50,131 nt of DNA from Motiliproteus sediminis (GCF_017912535.1 NZ_JAERQK010000014.1:1-50131); one strand, 5' to 3'; counted from the stretch's first letter, positions 35,468-45,079 are shown. A program made the numbers and translations. The notes: generated from the sequence alone by a model not told the origin.

Positions 35468-35543
35468 GTCCCATTCGTCTAGTGGCCTAGGACACCGCCC
35501 TTTCACGGCGGTAACAGGGGTTCGAACCCCCTATGGGACGCCA
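35468..35543 (+). tRNA. tRNA-Glu (TTC)
   Basis: 76 bases with encoded CCA. Acceptor stem GTCCCAT / ATGGGAC, anticodon TTC in loop CTTTCAC, T-loop GGTTCGAACCC. First of a Glu-Gly pair that is repeated directly downstream. Confidence 0.98.
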
Positions 35544-35545
35544 TC

Positions 35546-35621
35546 GCGGGAATAGCTCAGTTGGTAGAGCGCAACCTTGCCAAGGTTGAGGTCGCCGGTT
35601 CGAACCCGGTTTCCCGCTCCA
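35546..35621 (+). tRNA. tRNA-Gly (GCC)
   Basis: 76 bases with encoded CCA. Acceptor stem GCGGGAA / TTCCCGC, anticodon GCC in the loop between AACCT and AGGTT. It follows tRNA-Glu after 2 bp. Confidence 0.98.
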
Positions 35622-35639
35622 ACACCTCACGCATCTTGC

Positions 35640-35715
35640 GTCCCATTCGTCTAGTGGCCTAGGACACCGCCCTTTCACGGCGGTAACAGGGGTTCGAACC
35701 CCCTATGGGACGCCA
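35640..35715 (+). tRNA. tRNA-Glu (TTC), second copy
   Basis: Identical to the tRNA-Glu 172 bp upstream, with encoded CCA. Confidence 0.98.
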
Positions 35716-35717
35716 TC

Positions 35718-35793
35718 GCGGGAATAGCTCAGTTGGTAGAGCGCAACCTTGCCAAGGTTGAGGTCGCCGGTTCGAACCCGGTTTCCCGCTCCA
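35718..35793 (+). tRNA. tRNA-Gly (GCC), second copy
   Basis: Identical to the tRNA-Gly 172 bp upstream, with encoded CCA. Again 2 bp after tRNA-Glu, showing that the Glu-Gly pair was duplicated as a unit. Confidence 0.98.
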
Positions 35794-35863
35794 GTTTTTC
35801 TCCCCCCTGTCTGTTATCTGTCTCATGTCAACGCGTGATCAATAACGCCGCCTAAAGGGTTGT

Positions 35864-38800
35864 GTGCGGATCAACTGTTGGTGGATTATTGCGTCATCGC
35901 TTTCGTGGATGATCGCTATGTTATCAAGGATGCTGTTGACAGGCGCTGCCCGGTTTTTAACCTTGTCGGCCATGCTGGCTTTCGCGTTACCAGCAGCTGC
36001 CTGGAAAATGGAGGTCGGTGTCATTACCCTGCCGGCAACGCGAGGGCAAACCGATTTCCCTAGTTTTCCTTTGCAGCAGGCGTATGACCGGGCGCCACTG
36101 ATCTTTGTTCTCGCCGAGCAGTCCGGTGCTCAGCCGTCTCATGTCCGTATAAAAGATGCCACCACCACCGGCTTCAGGGCGGCTCAGGTCGAGCCGTCCG
36201 GCAATGATGGGCCCCATGCCGCGATGACGGTGCATTACTTGGCGGTTGAGCCGGGAATTGGTGGTGTGCCGACCATCTATACCTTGCCCGATGGCCGCAC
36301 CCTTGAAGTTGGCACCATCAGCACCCGCGAGATGCAGTATGGAAATAGTGGTCCTCCAGATAATCGCGGCTGGGAGTCGATCGCTTTTAGCAGTACTTAT
36401 ACCTCTCCGCCGGTGCTGATCGCCGGATTGCAAACGGTCAATAATGAGCCCGGCATTCAGCCGCAGTTGCCGTCCGACCCCTGGCTCACGGTCGCGGTGG
36501 ACAACCTGTCGGCCTCAGGCGTCGATGTCGCCCTTGAACGTAGCGAGGTATACAGCCGGCTTGCCGGGCCCAACCCCAAGTACGATCCGCTTAGCAATGA
36601 AGTGGTCGGCTATGTGGTGATGGAGGCGGGGTTGCAAAGCAGCTTCGCTACCCTGCTGGGCACGGTGGACTATGAAACCCAGCGGGTAACAAGCCGTTTT
36701 GATGGCTGGGACGACGGCTGTGATAACCAGAACTTTACTCGCAGCTACGCTAATCCGCGGGTATTTGCTTCACGCAACAGTCGGGTGGACCTGGATGGCG
36801 GCTGGCTGCGGCGCTGTTCGTTATCGAGTACCCGGGTCGGGCTCTCGATCGATGAGGATCAGCGCCAGGATTCGGAGCGTCGCCACACCAGCGAAGGAGC
36901 CAGTTTGCTGATTTTCTCCGACAGTTTTTTCTTTGATTCCGAGGCGACGGCTCCATCCCTGAGTGAATCCTTCAAGCTGGAAGCCGACAGCGTGGTATTG
37001 ACGCCTGGTGCGTTTACCTTCGTCCCCTTCAAGCAGTATTACTACGTGCCGCCGGCGGTGTTTCTGCTGGAGGATAGCGCGAATCCCGACTCCTCATCGG
37101 TGCGCATTCGCAACGTTACCAGCACCGGTTTTGAAGTGGCGCCGGTTGAGCCGCCGCGCCGGGCCGGGGTCGGAGGAAGCGTCGACCAGCCGACCACTAT
37201 CCACTATGTCGCCGCCGAATACGGTTTGCATCAGTTTCCGGACGGCACCCGCATTGAAGTAGGGGTGGCGCAGGTGAGTGCAGAGCAGGGCAAGTTCGTT
37301 ACCGGCAGCTGGCAACGGGTGCCTCTGTTTACCAATTTTCCAGCCAATCCGGCGATGGTGGCTGAAATTCAGACTATGAATAACGAGCCGGCCCATAGCC
37401 CCGGCTCGGCATCGACGCCCTGGCTAACGGCTACACTGCGCAATGTCACTGGTAGCTCTGCGGAGGTGGCGCTTGAACGGGCGGAAGTCAGCGCCGGCGT
37501 GGTGGCTGTTGCCGAGACTGTTGCTTATATGGCGGTCGAGAATAAAGTGATCGGCAGCTTTCGCGATATCGATGGGCAGGTGATCACCGGCGAGGGTTTG
37601 ATTACGGCCGATAGCATTCGTGGCCCCCAGTGTGTGACCACCAGTTTTGCCCAGTCCTACGCCGACAGTCCGCTGGTCGTCGCCACTAAAACGAGACGTG
37701 ACGGCGGCGATGGTGGTTGGTTGCGGCGCTGTAGCCTTTCTGGAGCCTCGGTGGGTTTACTGGTTGACGAAGATCAGGCCAGCGATACTGACCGCTCGCA
37801 CACTACGGAACAGGCCAGTGCGGTGGTTTTTTCCGCCAGTTTTGCCGCAGATTTTTCCCTGGTAGCCAGCTATCTGTTCGACAACTGTGACGTGAGGGGC
37901 GATGGCTTCTCGCCAGATTACAGCGGTAACGATTTCAACGCCGTGCCGCAAAATGGTGCCGAAACCACCAGTGGCCGGGTTTGTAAGGCGGTTCTGCTCG
38001 ATGGTGAAGACGATTACCTGAGTGTTGCCGACGATGACCTGCTGGACGACACCAGCCAGTTTTCAGCCATGATCTGGGTAAATCCGTCGGAATTGCAGCA
38101 GCGAAACGGCTCCAATGCGCGAGGACTGTTTGCCAAGCGGAATAGTCCGTCCAACCTCTACGCCTATGGTGCGTTTTTTCTTAACGGCAGCGATCGACTC
38201 TGGGTTGATATCGATGGTGTCAACAACCGGTTTAGCTCAAACACGTCGTTCAGTGCCAACAATTGGTACCACGTTGCGTTGGTATTTGATGGGTCACAGG
38301 TCGCCTCGCAGCGGGTGCGCCTATACGTAAACGGCGTTCTTGACGGAACCTTTGCGGAAAGCAGTGACCGTATTCCCAACTATGCATCTGACCTTCATAT
38401 CGGCAACCTGTTTAACGGCTCCGAGCTCAAGGTATTTAAAGGTATTATTGATGAGTTCAAGCTGTTCCGGCGTGCGCTGACGGCAGAAGAGGTTGTCAAT
38501 CACATGGGGCAGACCCGTGCCTGCGCCTTCTGCAGCCCGGTGGTGGATCATTACGCCGTCAGCCATGATGGTGTTGCGGTTAGCTGCCGAGCAGAACTGA
38601 TTACCATTACTGCTCACAATGTGTCGGAGACGGCGGTCGACCCCGGGGGTGTTTCGCTGGCATTGAACACCAGTACCGGCAGGGGGCAGTGGGCTCAGGT
38701 TGTGAGCGGCAGCGGCACCTTGAGTGGCAATAGCAGCTTCAACGGGCAGGCGAACTATCAGTTTCCGGGAAATGGCGAAACCGCTGTGACGCTGGCACTG

Positions 38801-40711
38801 AACTATCCGCTACTGCTAAGCGACCCGGAAACGGTCAATATCAACCTTTCCGATGGGGCGGCCAGCGAGAGCAGTAGTGAAGATCCGGATCTGTCGGTGG
38901 CGCTGACCGGTTTTCTGTTTAGTAGCGTTCCCACCCAGATATCAGGCAAGGACAGTGATCAGGGGTGGAACGCCAGTCTGATCGAGGTGCAGGCGGTACG
39001 CGCTTCCGACAGCGACCCCAGCGTCTGTGAAGCGTTATTTAACGGCAGTGTGACGGTTGAGCTGGGGGCTGAATGCAGCGATCCGGCAAGCTGCTCGCAA
39101 TCACTGCTTGCCAGCGCCGATGACGGCTCATTGGCGACGGCGGCCGGTCCGGCGACGGCGATCGCAACCAATGGCGATAATGGTGCTGCGGCAACCAGTG
39201 CCTACAGCGCCTTGTCGTTGAATTTTACCAATCCTGGCGCCCGGGCTTATCTGGCAATTAACTATCCCGATTCGGGTATGCTGCAACTCTTTGCCCGGCA
39301 CGAGCTGTTGGATGAAAACGGCCTGCCCAGCGGCAGTTTCGTGCAAGGGGGGAGCAACCCTTTTGTGGTCCGTCCGTTCGGGCTTGGTTTCAGCAACATC
39401 GATGATGGGGCGGTGGTCCCGAACCCTGCAGGCGAGGCGCCCGGTGGCGCACCTTTTATCGCTGCTGGTGCGCCATTTCAGTTTGATCTTGGCGCCTATC
39501 GCTACGCCGCCGGCGAGGATTTGGACGTCAATGGCGTGCCAGATGCTGGGGTTGATATCAGTGATAACGGCGTGACTCCTAACTTTACCGCCACGGCGGC
39601 ACTCAGCAGTGGGGCGATCACCCCCGCGGGTGGAACCAACGGGGTGCTTACCGCGGGACCGGTGGTGCTGGTGAGCGGTCAATCGATCAATAGCAGTGCC
39701 AGTTATAACGAAGTGGGCAGCGTGGAACTGGTTGCTGATGTCAGTAACTATCTGGGTGCAAGTGATGCGGACGTGAGCGGCAACAGCGGTTCTGTGGGGC
39801 GGTTCTATCCCGCTGAGTGGGCCTTGTTGACCGGTAGTTCGGTCCTCGGAAGCTGCAACAACGTCACCTACATGGAGCAACCCGGACTGGCGGTAGATTT
39901 CACCCTTGAAGCACGCAATGCGGCCGGGCTGCGGACGCAGCATTATGATGAGGCCCTGATGGGAGCAGTGTTGGCTCAGGTCGATCTGCATGCGGTCAAT
40001 GCGGGCGGCGGCACCAACTACGGAGCTCGCCTGTCTGGAGTCGGCTCCAATTGGAGTAGCGGCATCTATTCGGTTAGCAGTTCTACTGTGCTATTCGGTC
40101 GAACCACAACCGCAGATGGCCCCTTCGATGCGCTGCAACTGAGTGTTTCCACGTCTCACGGTTTGCCTGAATCGATATCGCTTACCGGTGCATCGGGTAC
40201 ACCGGCATCGTTGGCAATAGGCTCGCCGACGCGTATGCGCTATGGACGTTTGGCTGCAGAAAATGCTTTTGGACCGGAAACGGAAAGCCTTCCTCAACCG
40301 CTAAGGGCGCAATACTTTGCCGGTAGCGGCTTTGTGCTTGACTCGCTTAACGATTGTACCGAGATTCCGTATGCCGCCGTCACCATGAACGCGGCGTCTT
40401 ACGCTGTCGGCAGCAGTGTGGCGCTGGTTGATGGTAGTGGCAGCTCGCTGCCGAGCTTTGCTTTCCCTGCGGTCTCCGGCACGGCGTTGCAGTTGATCGG
40501 TGGCGACGCCGGCTTAAGCTACAGTGCCCCTGGGGCTGGCAATATGGGCACGATTACCCTCGATATCGATCTCAGCACGCTACCCTGGCTGCAGTTCGAC
40601 TGGGACGACGACGGCAGTGCGGATGCAGCGATGCGACCGGCTACGGTGACCTTTGGTCGCTACCGGGGTAACGATCGGGTGATCTATTGGCAGGAGAACT
40701 TCACCCGTTAA
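35864..40711 (+). CDS. Large MshQ-like surface protein (two N-terminal modules, LamG, DUF6701)
   Basis: 1615 residues. The signal peptide hydrophobic core FLTLSAMLAFALPAAA precedes about residue 47. Two homologous ~300-residue modules follow (about 48-335 and 366-665), each ending GGWLRRCSLS...DEDQ...HT-E-AS. A LamG-like domain (about 666-880; SAMIWVNPSEL, WYHVALVFDG, IDEFKLFRRAL) comes next. A long C-terminal region of the MshQ/DUF6701 type (about 886-1615) ends WLQFDWDDDGSADAAM...YWQENFTR. MshQ normally lies at the end of an MSHA pilus locus, but no MSHA genes are nearby. The GTG start has AAAGGG 4 nt upstream; an ATG at 35918 would give a more ordinary signal peptide. Probably a cell-surface or pilus-associated adhesin. 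Confidence 0.88.
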   Translation: MRINCWWIIASSLSWMIAMLSRMLLTGAARFLTLSAMLAFALPAAAWKMEVGVITLPATRGQTDFPSFPLQQAYDRAPLIFVLAEQSGAQPSHVRIKDATTTGFRAAQVEPSGNDGPHAAMTVHYLAVEPGIGGVPTIYTLPDGRTLEVGTISTREMQYGNSGPPDNRGWESIAFSSTYTSPPVLIAGLQTVNNEPGIQPQLPSDPWLTVAVDNLSASGVDVALERSEVYSRLAGPNPKYDPLSNEVVGYVVMEAGLQSSFATLLGTVDYETQRVTSRFDGWDDGCDNQNFTRSYANPRVFASRNSRVDLDGGWLRRCSLSSTRVGLSIDEDQRQDSERRHTSEGASLLIFSDSFFFDSEATAPSLSESFKLEADSVVLTPGAFTFVPFKQYYYVPPAVFLLEDSANPDSSSVRIRNVTSTGFEVAPVEPPRRAGVGGSVDQPTTIHYVAAEYGLHQFPDGTRIEVGVAQVSAEQGKFVTGSWQRVPLFTNFPANPAMVAEIQTMNNEPAHSPGSASTPWLTATLRNVTGSSAEVALERAEVSAGVVAVAETVAYMAVENKVIGSFRDIDGQVITGEGLITADSIRGPQCVTTSFAQSYADSPLVVATKTRRDGGDGGWLRRCSLSGASVGLLVDEDQASDTDRSHTTEQASAVVFSASFAADFSLVASYLFDNCDVRGDGFSPDYSGNDFNAVPQNGAETTSGRVCKAVLLDGEDDYLSVADDDLLDDTSQFSAMIWVNPSELQQRNGSNARGLFAKRNSPSNLYAYGAFFLNGSDRLWVDIDGVNNRFSSNTSFSANNWYHVALVFDGSQVASQRVRLYVNGVLDGTFAESSDRIPNYASDLHIGNLFNGSELKVFKGIIDEFKLFRRALTAEEVVNHMGQTRACAFCSPVVDHYAVSHDGVAVSCRAELITITAHNVSETAVDPGGVSLALNTSTGRGQWAQVVSGSGTLSGNSSFNGQANYQFPGNGETAVTLALNYPLLLSDPETVNINLSDGAASESSSEDPDLSVALTGFLFSSVPTQISGKDSDQGWNASLIEVQAVRASDSDPSVCEALFNGSVTVELGAECSDPASCSQSLLASADDGSLATAAGPATAIATNGDNGAAATSAYSALSLNFTNPGARAYLAINYPDSGMLQLFARHELLDENGLPSGSFVQGGSNPFVVRPFGLGFSNIDDGAVVPNPAGEAPGGAPFIAAGAPFQFDLGAYRYAAGEDLDVNGVPDAGVDISDNGVTPNFTATAALSSGAITPAGGTNGVLTAGPVVLVSGQSINSSASYNEVGSVELVADVSNYLGASDADVSGNSGSVGRFYPAEWALLTGSSVLGSCNNVTYMEQPGLAVDFTLEARNAAGLRTQHYDEALMGAVLAQVDLHAVNAGGGTNYGARLSGVGSNWSSGIYSVSSSTVLFGRTTTADGPFDALQLSVSTSHGLPESISLTGASGTPASLAIGSPTRMRYGRLAAENAFGPETESLPQPLRAQYFAGSGFVLDSLNDCTEIPYAAVTMNAASYAVGSSVALVDGSGSSLPSFAFPAVSGTALQLIGGDAGLSYSAPGAGNMGTITLDIDLSTLPWLQFDWDDDGSADAAMRPATVTFGRYRGNDRVIYWQENFTR

Positions 40712-40713
40712 CT

Positions 40714-41118
40714 TCAATGCAGCTTGAACACCCGCGCGCGGGCGTTTTCGTAGCTGAAGGGTACGTTGTTATCTTCAGCGGCGAAGCGCATCTCGTCCAG
40801 TTCCTGAAACTTGGCGATCTCTTCATCCGGCATGTAGTGCAGGCAGTCTCCACCAAAAAACCACAAAAGATCTCGATCGATCAGGTGAGTATGCTGCGGG
40901 TAGGCGCGGATCAGCCGGCAGATGAGGTCTTGTCCCAGATAGGTGGCGTCGTCCTGCTCCGCTTCCAGTGCTTTGACCAGTAGTACCAGCTGCTCGAGAA
41001 AATCGAGATCGTCCTGAATCGCGTCTTTATTGGTAAACGGCGGTTGCTTCAACAGCCGGTTGAAGCTCGCTTTGAGCAGGTTGAGGTGAAAGGCGCGGTA
41101 ATCACTGGCGTTGGACAT
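40714..41118 (-). CDS. Conserved small protein of unknown function
   Basis: 134 residues, acidic, no signal peptide or membrane helix. Sequence features are LLKQPPFTNKDAIQDDLDFL, an internal LICRLIRAYPQHTHLIDRDLLWFFGG and DCLHYMPDEEIAKFQELDE. I chose the ATG at 41118; the frame stays open 49 codons further upstream but that part looks non-coding. I believe homologues exist in other gammaproteobacteria but cannot name a function. Its stop nearly abuts the MshQ-like gene (2 bp), convergent. Confidence 0.75.
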   Translation of the reverse strand: MSNASDYRAFHLNLLKASFNRLLKQPPFTNKDAIQDDLDFLEQLVLLVKALEAEQDDATYLGQDLICRLIRAYPQHTHLIDRDLLWFFGGDCLHYMPDEEIAKFQELDEMRFAAEDNNVPFSYENARARVFKLH

Positions 41119-41469
41119 GAGACGATCCGTAACAAAAAACGCTAGTGTAACCGGCCTGGCTTGGGGGCGGCCAGTCTCTGTTACGATGACGTGGAATCTG
41201 GCGGTGTAATGTTGCCGCTTGGGATAGCTGCCCTCCATAAGTCTGGCAAACTGTTCGTCCAGCATCAGCGATTTGCGTGTGCGAGGGGCGGTTATTGCCA
41301 GCGCCTCAATCGGGAGCCTGCTCGCTAAGGAGCGACGTCTGATTGCGCGCCTGCAGTGGCCGTGGTAGAGCCATAGGATGGCTCGGCTATCAGGTTGGGC
41401 ACCGCTCAGGGTTGAAAATCACAAATCCAACCCAACATATCAGGCTTTACCGGCAAGGGGAGAAGCACA
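41119..41469. other. Intergenic region before the YadG/YadH exporter
   Basis: 351 bp between divergent genes with no convincing ORF. It holds a 7-bp hairpin GAGCCAT-agg-ATGGCTC (41368-41384). No consensus promoter stands out. Confidence 0.5.
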
Positions 41470-42390
41470 GTGACCAAGGCGTTGTCGATCAGCGGCCTGC
41501 GTAAAACCTACGGCAACGGGTTTGAAGCGTTGAAAGGCATCGATCTCGAGGTGGAGCAGGGTGACTTCTTTGCGCTGCTGGGCCCTAACGGTGCAGGTAA
41601 GTCCACGACATTGGGGATTGTTTCGTCGCTGGTCAACAAGAGTGCCGGTCAGGTCCGGATCTTTGGCCACGATATTGAAACCGACGCCGTCAACGCCAAG
41701 AAATCCCTGGGCGTTGTGCCGCAGGAGTTCAACTTTAACCAGTTTGAGAAAGTCGGTGACATTGTCCGCACCCAAGGTGGCTACTATGGGCTGCCGGCCA
41801 AGCTGGTGAGGGAACGAACCGATTACTATCTGCGCGCGCTGGGCTTGTGGGACAAACGTGACGTGGCCTCGCGCATGCTGTCCGGTGGCATGAAACGCCG
41901 ACTGATGATTGCTCGGGCACTGATTCACGAACCCAAGCTGTTGATTCTCGACGAGCCTACCGCCGGAGTGGATATTGAGCTGCGCCGTTCCATGTGGGAC
42001 TTTTTGCAGCAGATCAACCGCCAGGGCACCACCATCATTCTCACCACTCACTATCTGGAAGAGGCGGAGAGCTTGTGCCGGAATATCGCCATTATTGATC
42101 GTGGCCAGATCATGGCCAACAAGAGCAAGCGCGATCTGCTGGCCGAACTGCAGCGCGAGACCTTTGTGCTCGATCTGGAGGGTAGCTTCTCATTTGTGCC
42201 GTCGATAGACGGTTACCCCGTGGAGCTGGAGGGTGATCATACGCTGATCGTTGAAGTGGAGCGGGGGCAAGGGCTGAACGGTCTGTTCGAACAGTTGTCG
42301 GCGCAGAACATCCGCGTTGCCAGTCTGCGTAACAAGAGCAACCGCCTTGAAGAGTTGTTCGTTCGTCTGGTCGAAAAGAATCTGGGGTAA
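41470..42390 (+). CDS. yadG: ABC transporter ATPase, YadG-like
   Basis: ATP-binding subunit of an ABC-2 type exporter; 306 residues. Walker A GPNGAGKST, signature LSGGMKRRLMIARALIHEPK, Walker B LLILDEPTAGVD and the switch His in LTTHYLEEAE are intact. The C-terminal ~80 residues form the extension found in this exporter group. GTG start with GGGGAG 8 nt upstream. It is followed after 4 bp by the permease. The substrate is unknown. Confidence 0.92.
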   Translation: MTKALSISGLRKTYGNGFEALKGIDLEVEQGDFFALLGPNGAGKSTTLGIVSSLVNKSAGQVRIFGHDIETDAVNAKKSLGVVPQEFNFNQFEKVGDIVRTQGGYYGLPAKLVRERTDYYLRALGLWDKRDVASRMLSGGMKRRLMIARALIHEPKLLILDEPTAGVDIELRRSMWDFLQQINRQGTTIILTTHYLEEAESLCRNIAIIDRGQIMANKSKRDLLAELQRETFVLDLEGSFSFVPSIDGYPVELEGDHTLIVEVERGQGLNGLFEQLSAQNIRVASLRNKSNRLEELFVRLVEKNLG

Positions 42391-42394
42391 TTGC

Positions 42395-43171
42395 GTGTTA
42401 CGACTAACTGAAACTTCTGTTGCCTTCGTCACCATCGTGCGGCGCGAAATACGCCGTTTTTTGCGCATCTGGATGCAGACCCTGCTGCCTCCGGCAATCA
42501 CCATGAGCCTCTATTTCGTTATCTTCGGTAACCTGATCGGTTCCCGCATTGGCGACATGGACGGCTTCGATTACATGCAGTTTATCGTTCCCGGTCTGAT
42601 CATGATGTCAGTGATCACCAACTCCTACGGTAACGTGGTGTCGTCGTTCTATGGCACCAAGTTTCAGCGCAACATCGAAGAGCTGCTGGTGTCGCCGATC
42701 CCGCCCAGCGTGATTCTGCTGGGGTACGTTGCTGGCGGAATGTGCCGCGGGTTGATGGTGGGGATGATCGTGACCTGCCTGTCGCTGTTCTTTACCGACC
42801 TGACAGTGCACAACCCGCTGGTGATGGTATCGGTGGTGCTGCTGACCTCGGTGTTGTTCTCGCTGGGCGGCTTTATCAATGCGGTTTACGCCAACAGCTT
42901 TGACGATATCTCGATTATTCCCACCTTCGTGCTGACGCCGCTCACCTATCTGGGCGGAGTGTTTTACTCGATCCAGCTGCTGCCTGAATTCTGGCAGCAG
43001 GTGTCGCACCTGAACCCGATTCTGTATATGGTCAACACCTTTCGCTACGGCATTCTCGGCGTTTCCGACGTCAACGTGCCGATGGCGTTCGCGATTATTG
43101 TCGGCTTTGTTGCCGCGCTGTACAGCTACGCTTACTACCTGTTGCGTGTCGGCAAAGGCATTCGGCAGTAA
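42395..43171 (+). CDS. yadH: ABC-2 type transporter permease, YadH-like
   Basis: Inner-membrane permease of 258 residues with six membrane segments and the ABC-2 motif region (FIVPGLIMMSVITNSYGNVVSSF ... LVSPIPPSVILLGYV ... LTYLGGVFYSIQLLPEFWQ). GTG start with GGGGT 7 nt upstream, 4 bp after yadG; a start inside yadG is not supported. It forms the exporter with YadG; queF follows 23 bp later. Confidence 0.92.
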   Translation: MLRLTETSVAFVTIVRREIRRFLRIWMQTLLPPAITMSLYFVIFGNLIGSRIGDMDGFDYMQFIVPGLIMMSVITNSYGNVVSSFYGTKFQRNIEELLVSPIPPSVILLGYVAGGMCRGLMVGMIVTCLSLFFTDLTVHNPLVMVSVVLLTSVLFSLGGFINAVYANSFDDISIIPTFVLTPLTYLGGVFYSIQLLPEFWQQVSHLNPILYMVNTFRYGILGVSDVNVPMAFAIIVGFVAALYSYAYYLLRVGKGIRQ

Positions 43172-43194
43172 CCGAGGCGATCCAGAGACTAGTT

Positions 43195-44016
43195 ATGAGC
43201 CAGAAACCCCACATTGAGCAGTCCCCTCTGGGCCGGTCCACCCCCTACGTCAGCCAGTACGATCCGGGTCAGTTACATCCGATCCCGCGCGCTACTCCTT
43301 GGCAGCAGCAGGGGTTTGAATCCCGGCCGTTTACCGGGGTTGATATCTGGAACGGCTACGAGATCTCCTGGCTCAGCGAGCAGGGGATGCCGCGCGTGGC
43401 CTGGGCGGAGTTCCGTATCCCCGCCGACTCACCGCATCTGATTGAATCCAAGTCGTTCAAGCTCTACCTGAACTCGTTCAATCTCAGCCGCTTTGCCGAT
43501 CGGGATCAAGTGGCGGAATTGATGGGAGCCGACCTCAGCGCCTGTGCCGGGAGTCCGGTCGAGGTTACCCTGCGAGACGTTGACGATGCCGAACCGGTGG
43601 GCCGCTTGGCCGGAGACTGCCTTGACGATCAGGACCTCAGCATCAGCCATTACCATCCGGCGCCCGAGCTGCTGGTGGCGTCTGATGATAAAGTTGTTGA
43701 GGAGCAACTCTACAGCCACCTGCTGAAATCCAACTGCCCGGTGACCGGTCAGCCGGATTGGGCATCGGTACAGATCGGCTATCGTGGACCCAAGATCGAC
43801 CGCGGCGGATTGCTGGCCTATCTGATCTCCTACCGTGAACATGGCGATTTCCACGAACAGTGTGTGGAACAGATCTTCTTGGATCTTCTGGCCCGCTGCC
43901 GGCCGGAGTCGCTTACCGTCTACGCGCGCTATGTCCGTCGTGGCGGGCTGGATATCAACCCCTGTCGTAGCACCGAATCCGGTGTTGTGGCCAATACCCG
44001 TCTGGGGCGGCAGTAA
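43195..44016 (+). CDS. queF: NADPH-dependent 7-cyano-7-deazaguanine reductase QueF (long type)
   Basis: Reduces preQ0 to preQ1 with NADPH, a step in queuosine tRNA modification. The 273-residue length is that of the type II (bidomain) enzyme. The catalytic Cys181 lies in LLKSNCPVTGQPD; the substrate Glu and the motif SFKLYLNSFNLSRF are present. The ATG gives MSQKPHIEQSPLGRST, typical of this class. Confidence 0.96.
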   Translation: MSQKPHIEQSPLGRSTPYVSQYDPGQLHPIPRATPWQQQGFESRPFTGVDIWNGYEISWLSEQGMPRVAWAEFRIPADSPHLIESKSFKLYLNSFNLSRFADRDQVAELMGADLSACAGSPVEVTLRDVDDAEPVGRLAGDCLDDQDLSISHYHPAPELLVASDDKVVEEQLYSHLLKSNCPVTGQPDWASVQIGYRGPKIDRGGLLAYLISYREHGDFHEQCVEQIFLDLLARCRPESLTVYARYVRRGGLDINPCRSTESGVVANTRLGRQ

Positions 44017-44048
44017 CGCCGAATCCAGGGTTATCACAAGGAGCCTTT

Positions 44049-44609
44049 ATGGACCTGGTCAGCTTGATACAGCAACGTGTTTCCTGCCCGGTGGTCGAAG
44101 AGCCGGGGCCAAGTGCGTCGCAACTGGATGCGATGTTCCGGGCGGCGCTGCGTGCGCCGGACCACGGTAATCTCAAGCCTTGGCGCTTCCTGGTGGTTGA
44201 AGGTGAGGCGCGGGCCAAGTTGGGCGAGTTGTTCCTGCAGGCGGCGTTGGCCAAAGATCCCGCGCTGGTGCCGCCGCTGCAGGAAAAGATGCGCAACATG
44301 CCGCTGCGCGCGCCAACGCTGGTGGTGGTGATAGCGCGATTGCAGCAGCACCCCAAGGTGCCGCTGGTGGAGCAGCAGGTCGCCGCCGGAGCGGCGGCGC
44401 AGAACATCCTGCTGGCGGCGCATGGCTTGGGACTGGGTGCCATGTGGCGTACCGGCGATATGGCCTATAACCCGGATGTCATGCGGGGATTGGGGCTGGC
44501 GGAAAACGAAGAGATCATCGGCTTTGTCTACCTTGGCAGTCGCCCCGCCAAAACTCGTAACGCGCCGGCCCTGGATCCAGCCGACTTTGTTGAACAGTGG
44601 CGGGGATAA
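44049..44609 (+). CDS. Nitroreductase family protein, YdjA-like
   Basis: 186-residue FMN-dependent reductase. The N-terminal RAALRAPDHGNLKPWRFLVV binds flavin phosphate, and GAAAQNILLAAHGLGLGAMWRTG is the second flavin region. Its short length and RAPDHGNLKPWRF motif match the YdjA subgroup. The physiological substrate is unknown. It begins 33 bp after queF; the thioesterase-like gene follows after 2 bp. Confidence 0.9.
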   Translation: MDLVSLIQQRVSCPVVEEPGPSASQLDAMFRAALRAPDHGNLKPWRFLVVEGEARAKLGELFLQAALAKDPALVPPLQEKMRNMPLRAPTLVVVIARLQQHPKVPLVEQQVAAGAAAQNILLAAHGLGLGAMWRTGDMAYNPDVMRGLGLAENEEIIGFVYLGSRPAKTRNAPALDPADFVEQWRG

Positions 44610-44611
44610 TC

Positions 44612-45079
44612 ATGCTCCCGTGGCGGGACATCACCGCGTTCGAGCAAAACCTGCGGGCCAGTATCCCGCTGGTCGAACATCTGGGCTTTCGGCAGTTGCG
44701 CTATGACGGTTGCCGGTTCGAGATCGATGCTGCGCTGGCGCCCAACCATAACGACAAGGGCACCGCCTTTGCCGGCTCGTTGAGCGCCAGTGCCAACCTC
44801 TGCGGCTGGAGTGCGATAACACTGTTGCTGGAGAGCGAAGAGCAGGCCTACGATGTGGTGATTCGGGATGGCCGGCAGGAGTATTTTCTACCGGTAACCC
44901 GGGATTTCTGTGTGGCCACGGTATTACCGGAGCCGGAGCTGGTCGATAGATTTCTGCTGAAACTGCGCGAGCGCGGCAAGGCCCGTATGGATCTGGTTGT
45001 CGAGGTTCAGGAGCAGGGCCAGTTGTGCTTTCGACAGAGTGCTGCCTATGTGGCCTTGCGGCGTAAACGCTGGGTCTGA
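44612..45079 (+). CDS. Thioesterase-like protein, YiiD C-terminal type
   Basis: 155 residues with a hotdog-fold pattern: HLGFRQLRYDGCRFEIDAAL, then NDKGTAFAGSLSASANLCGWSAI and a C-terminal DLVVEVQEQGQLCFRQSAAYVAL strand set. This matches the thioesterase domain at the C-terminus of E. coli YiiD, here without the acetyltransferase half. The ATG lies 2 bp after the nitroreductase stop, so they are translated together. The substrate is unknown. Confidence 0.8.
   Translation: MLPWRDITAFEQNLRASIPLVEHLGFRQLRYDGCRFEIDAALAPNHNDKGTAFAGSLSASANLCGWSAITLLLESEEQAYDVVIRDGRQEYFLPVTRDFCVATVLPEPELVDRFLLKLRERGKARMDLVVEVQEQGQLCFRQSAAYVALRRKRWV

Noticed and set aside
41119-41265. 49-codon extension of the small gene at 40714-41118
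   Set aside because: No ribosome site and unlike the rest in composition; the ATG at 41118 is preferred, though not proven.
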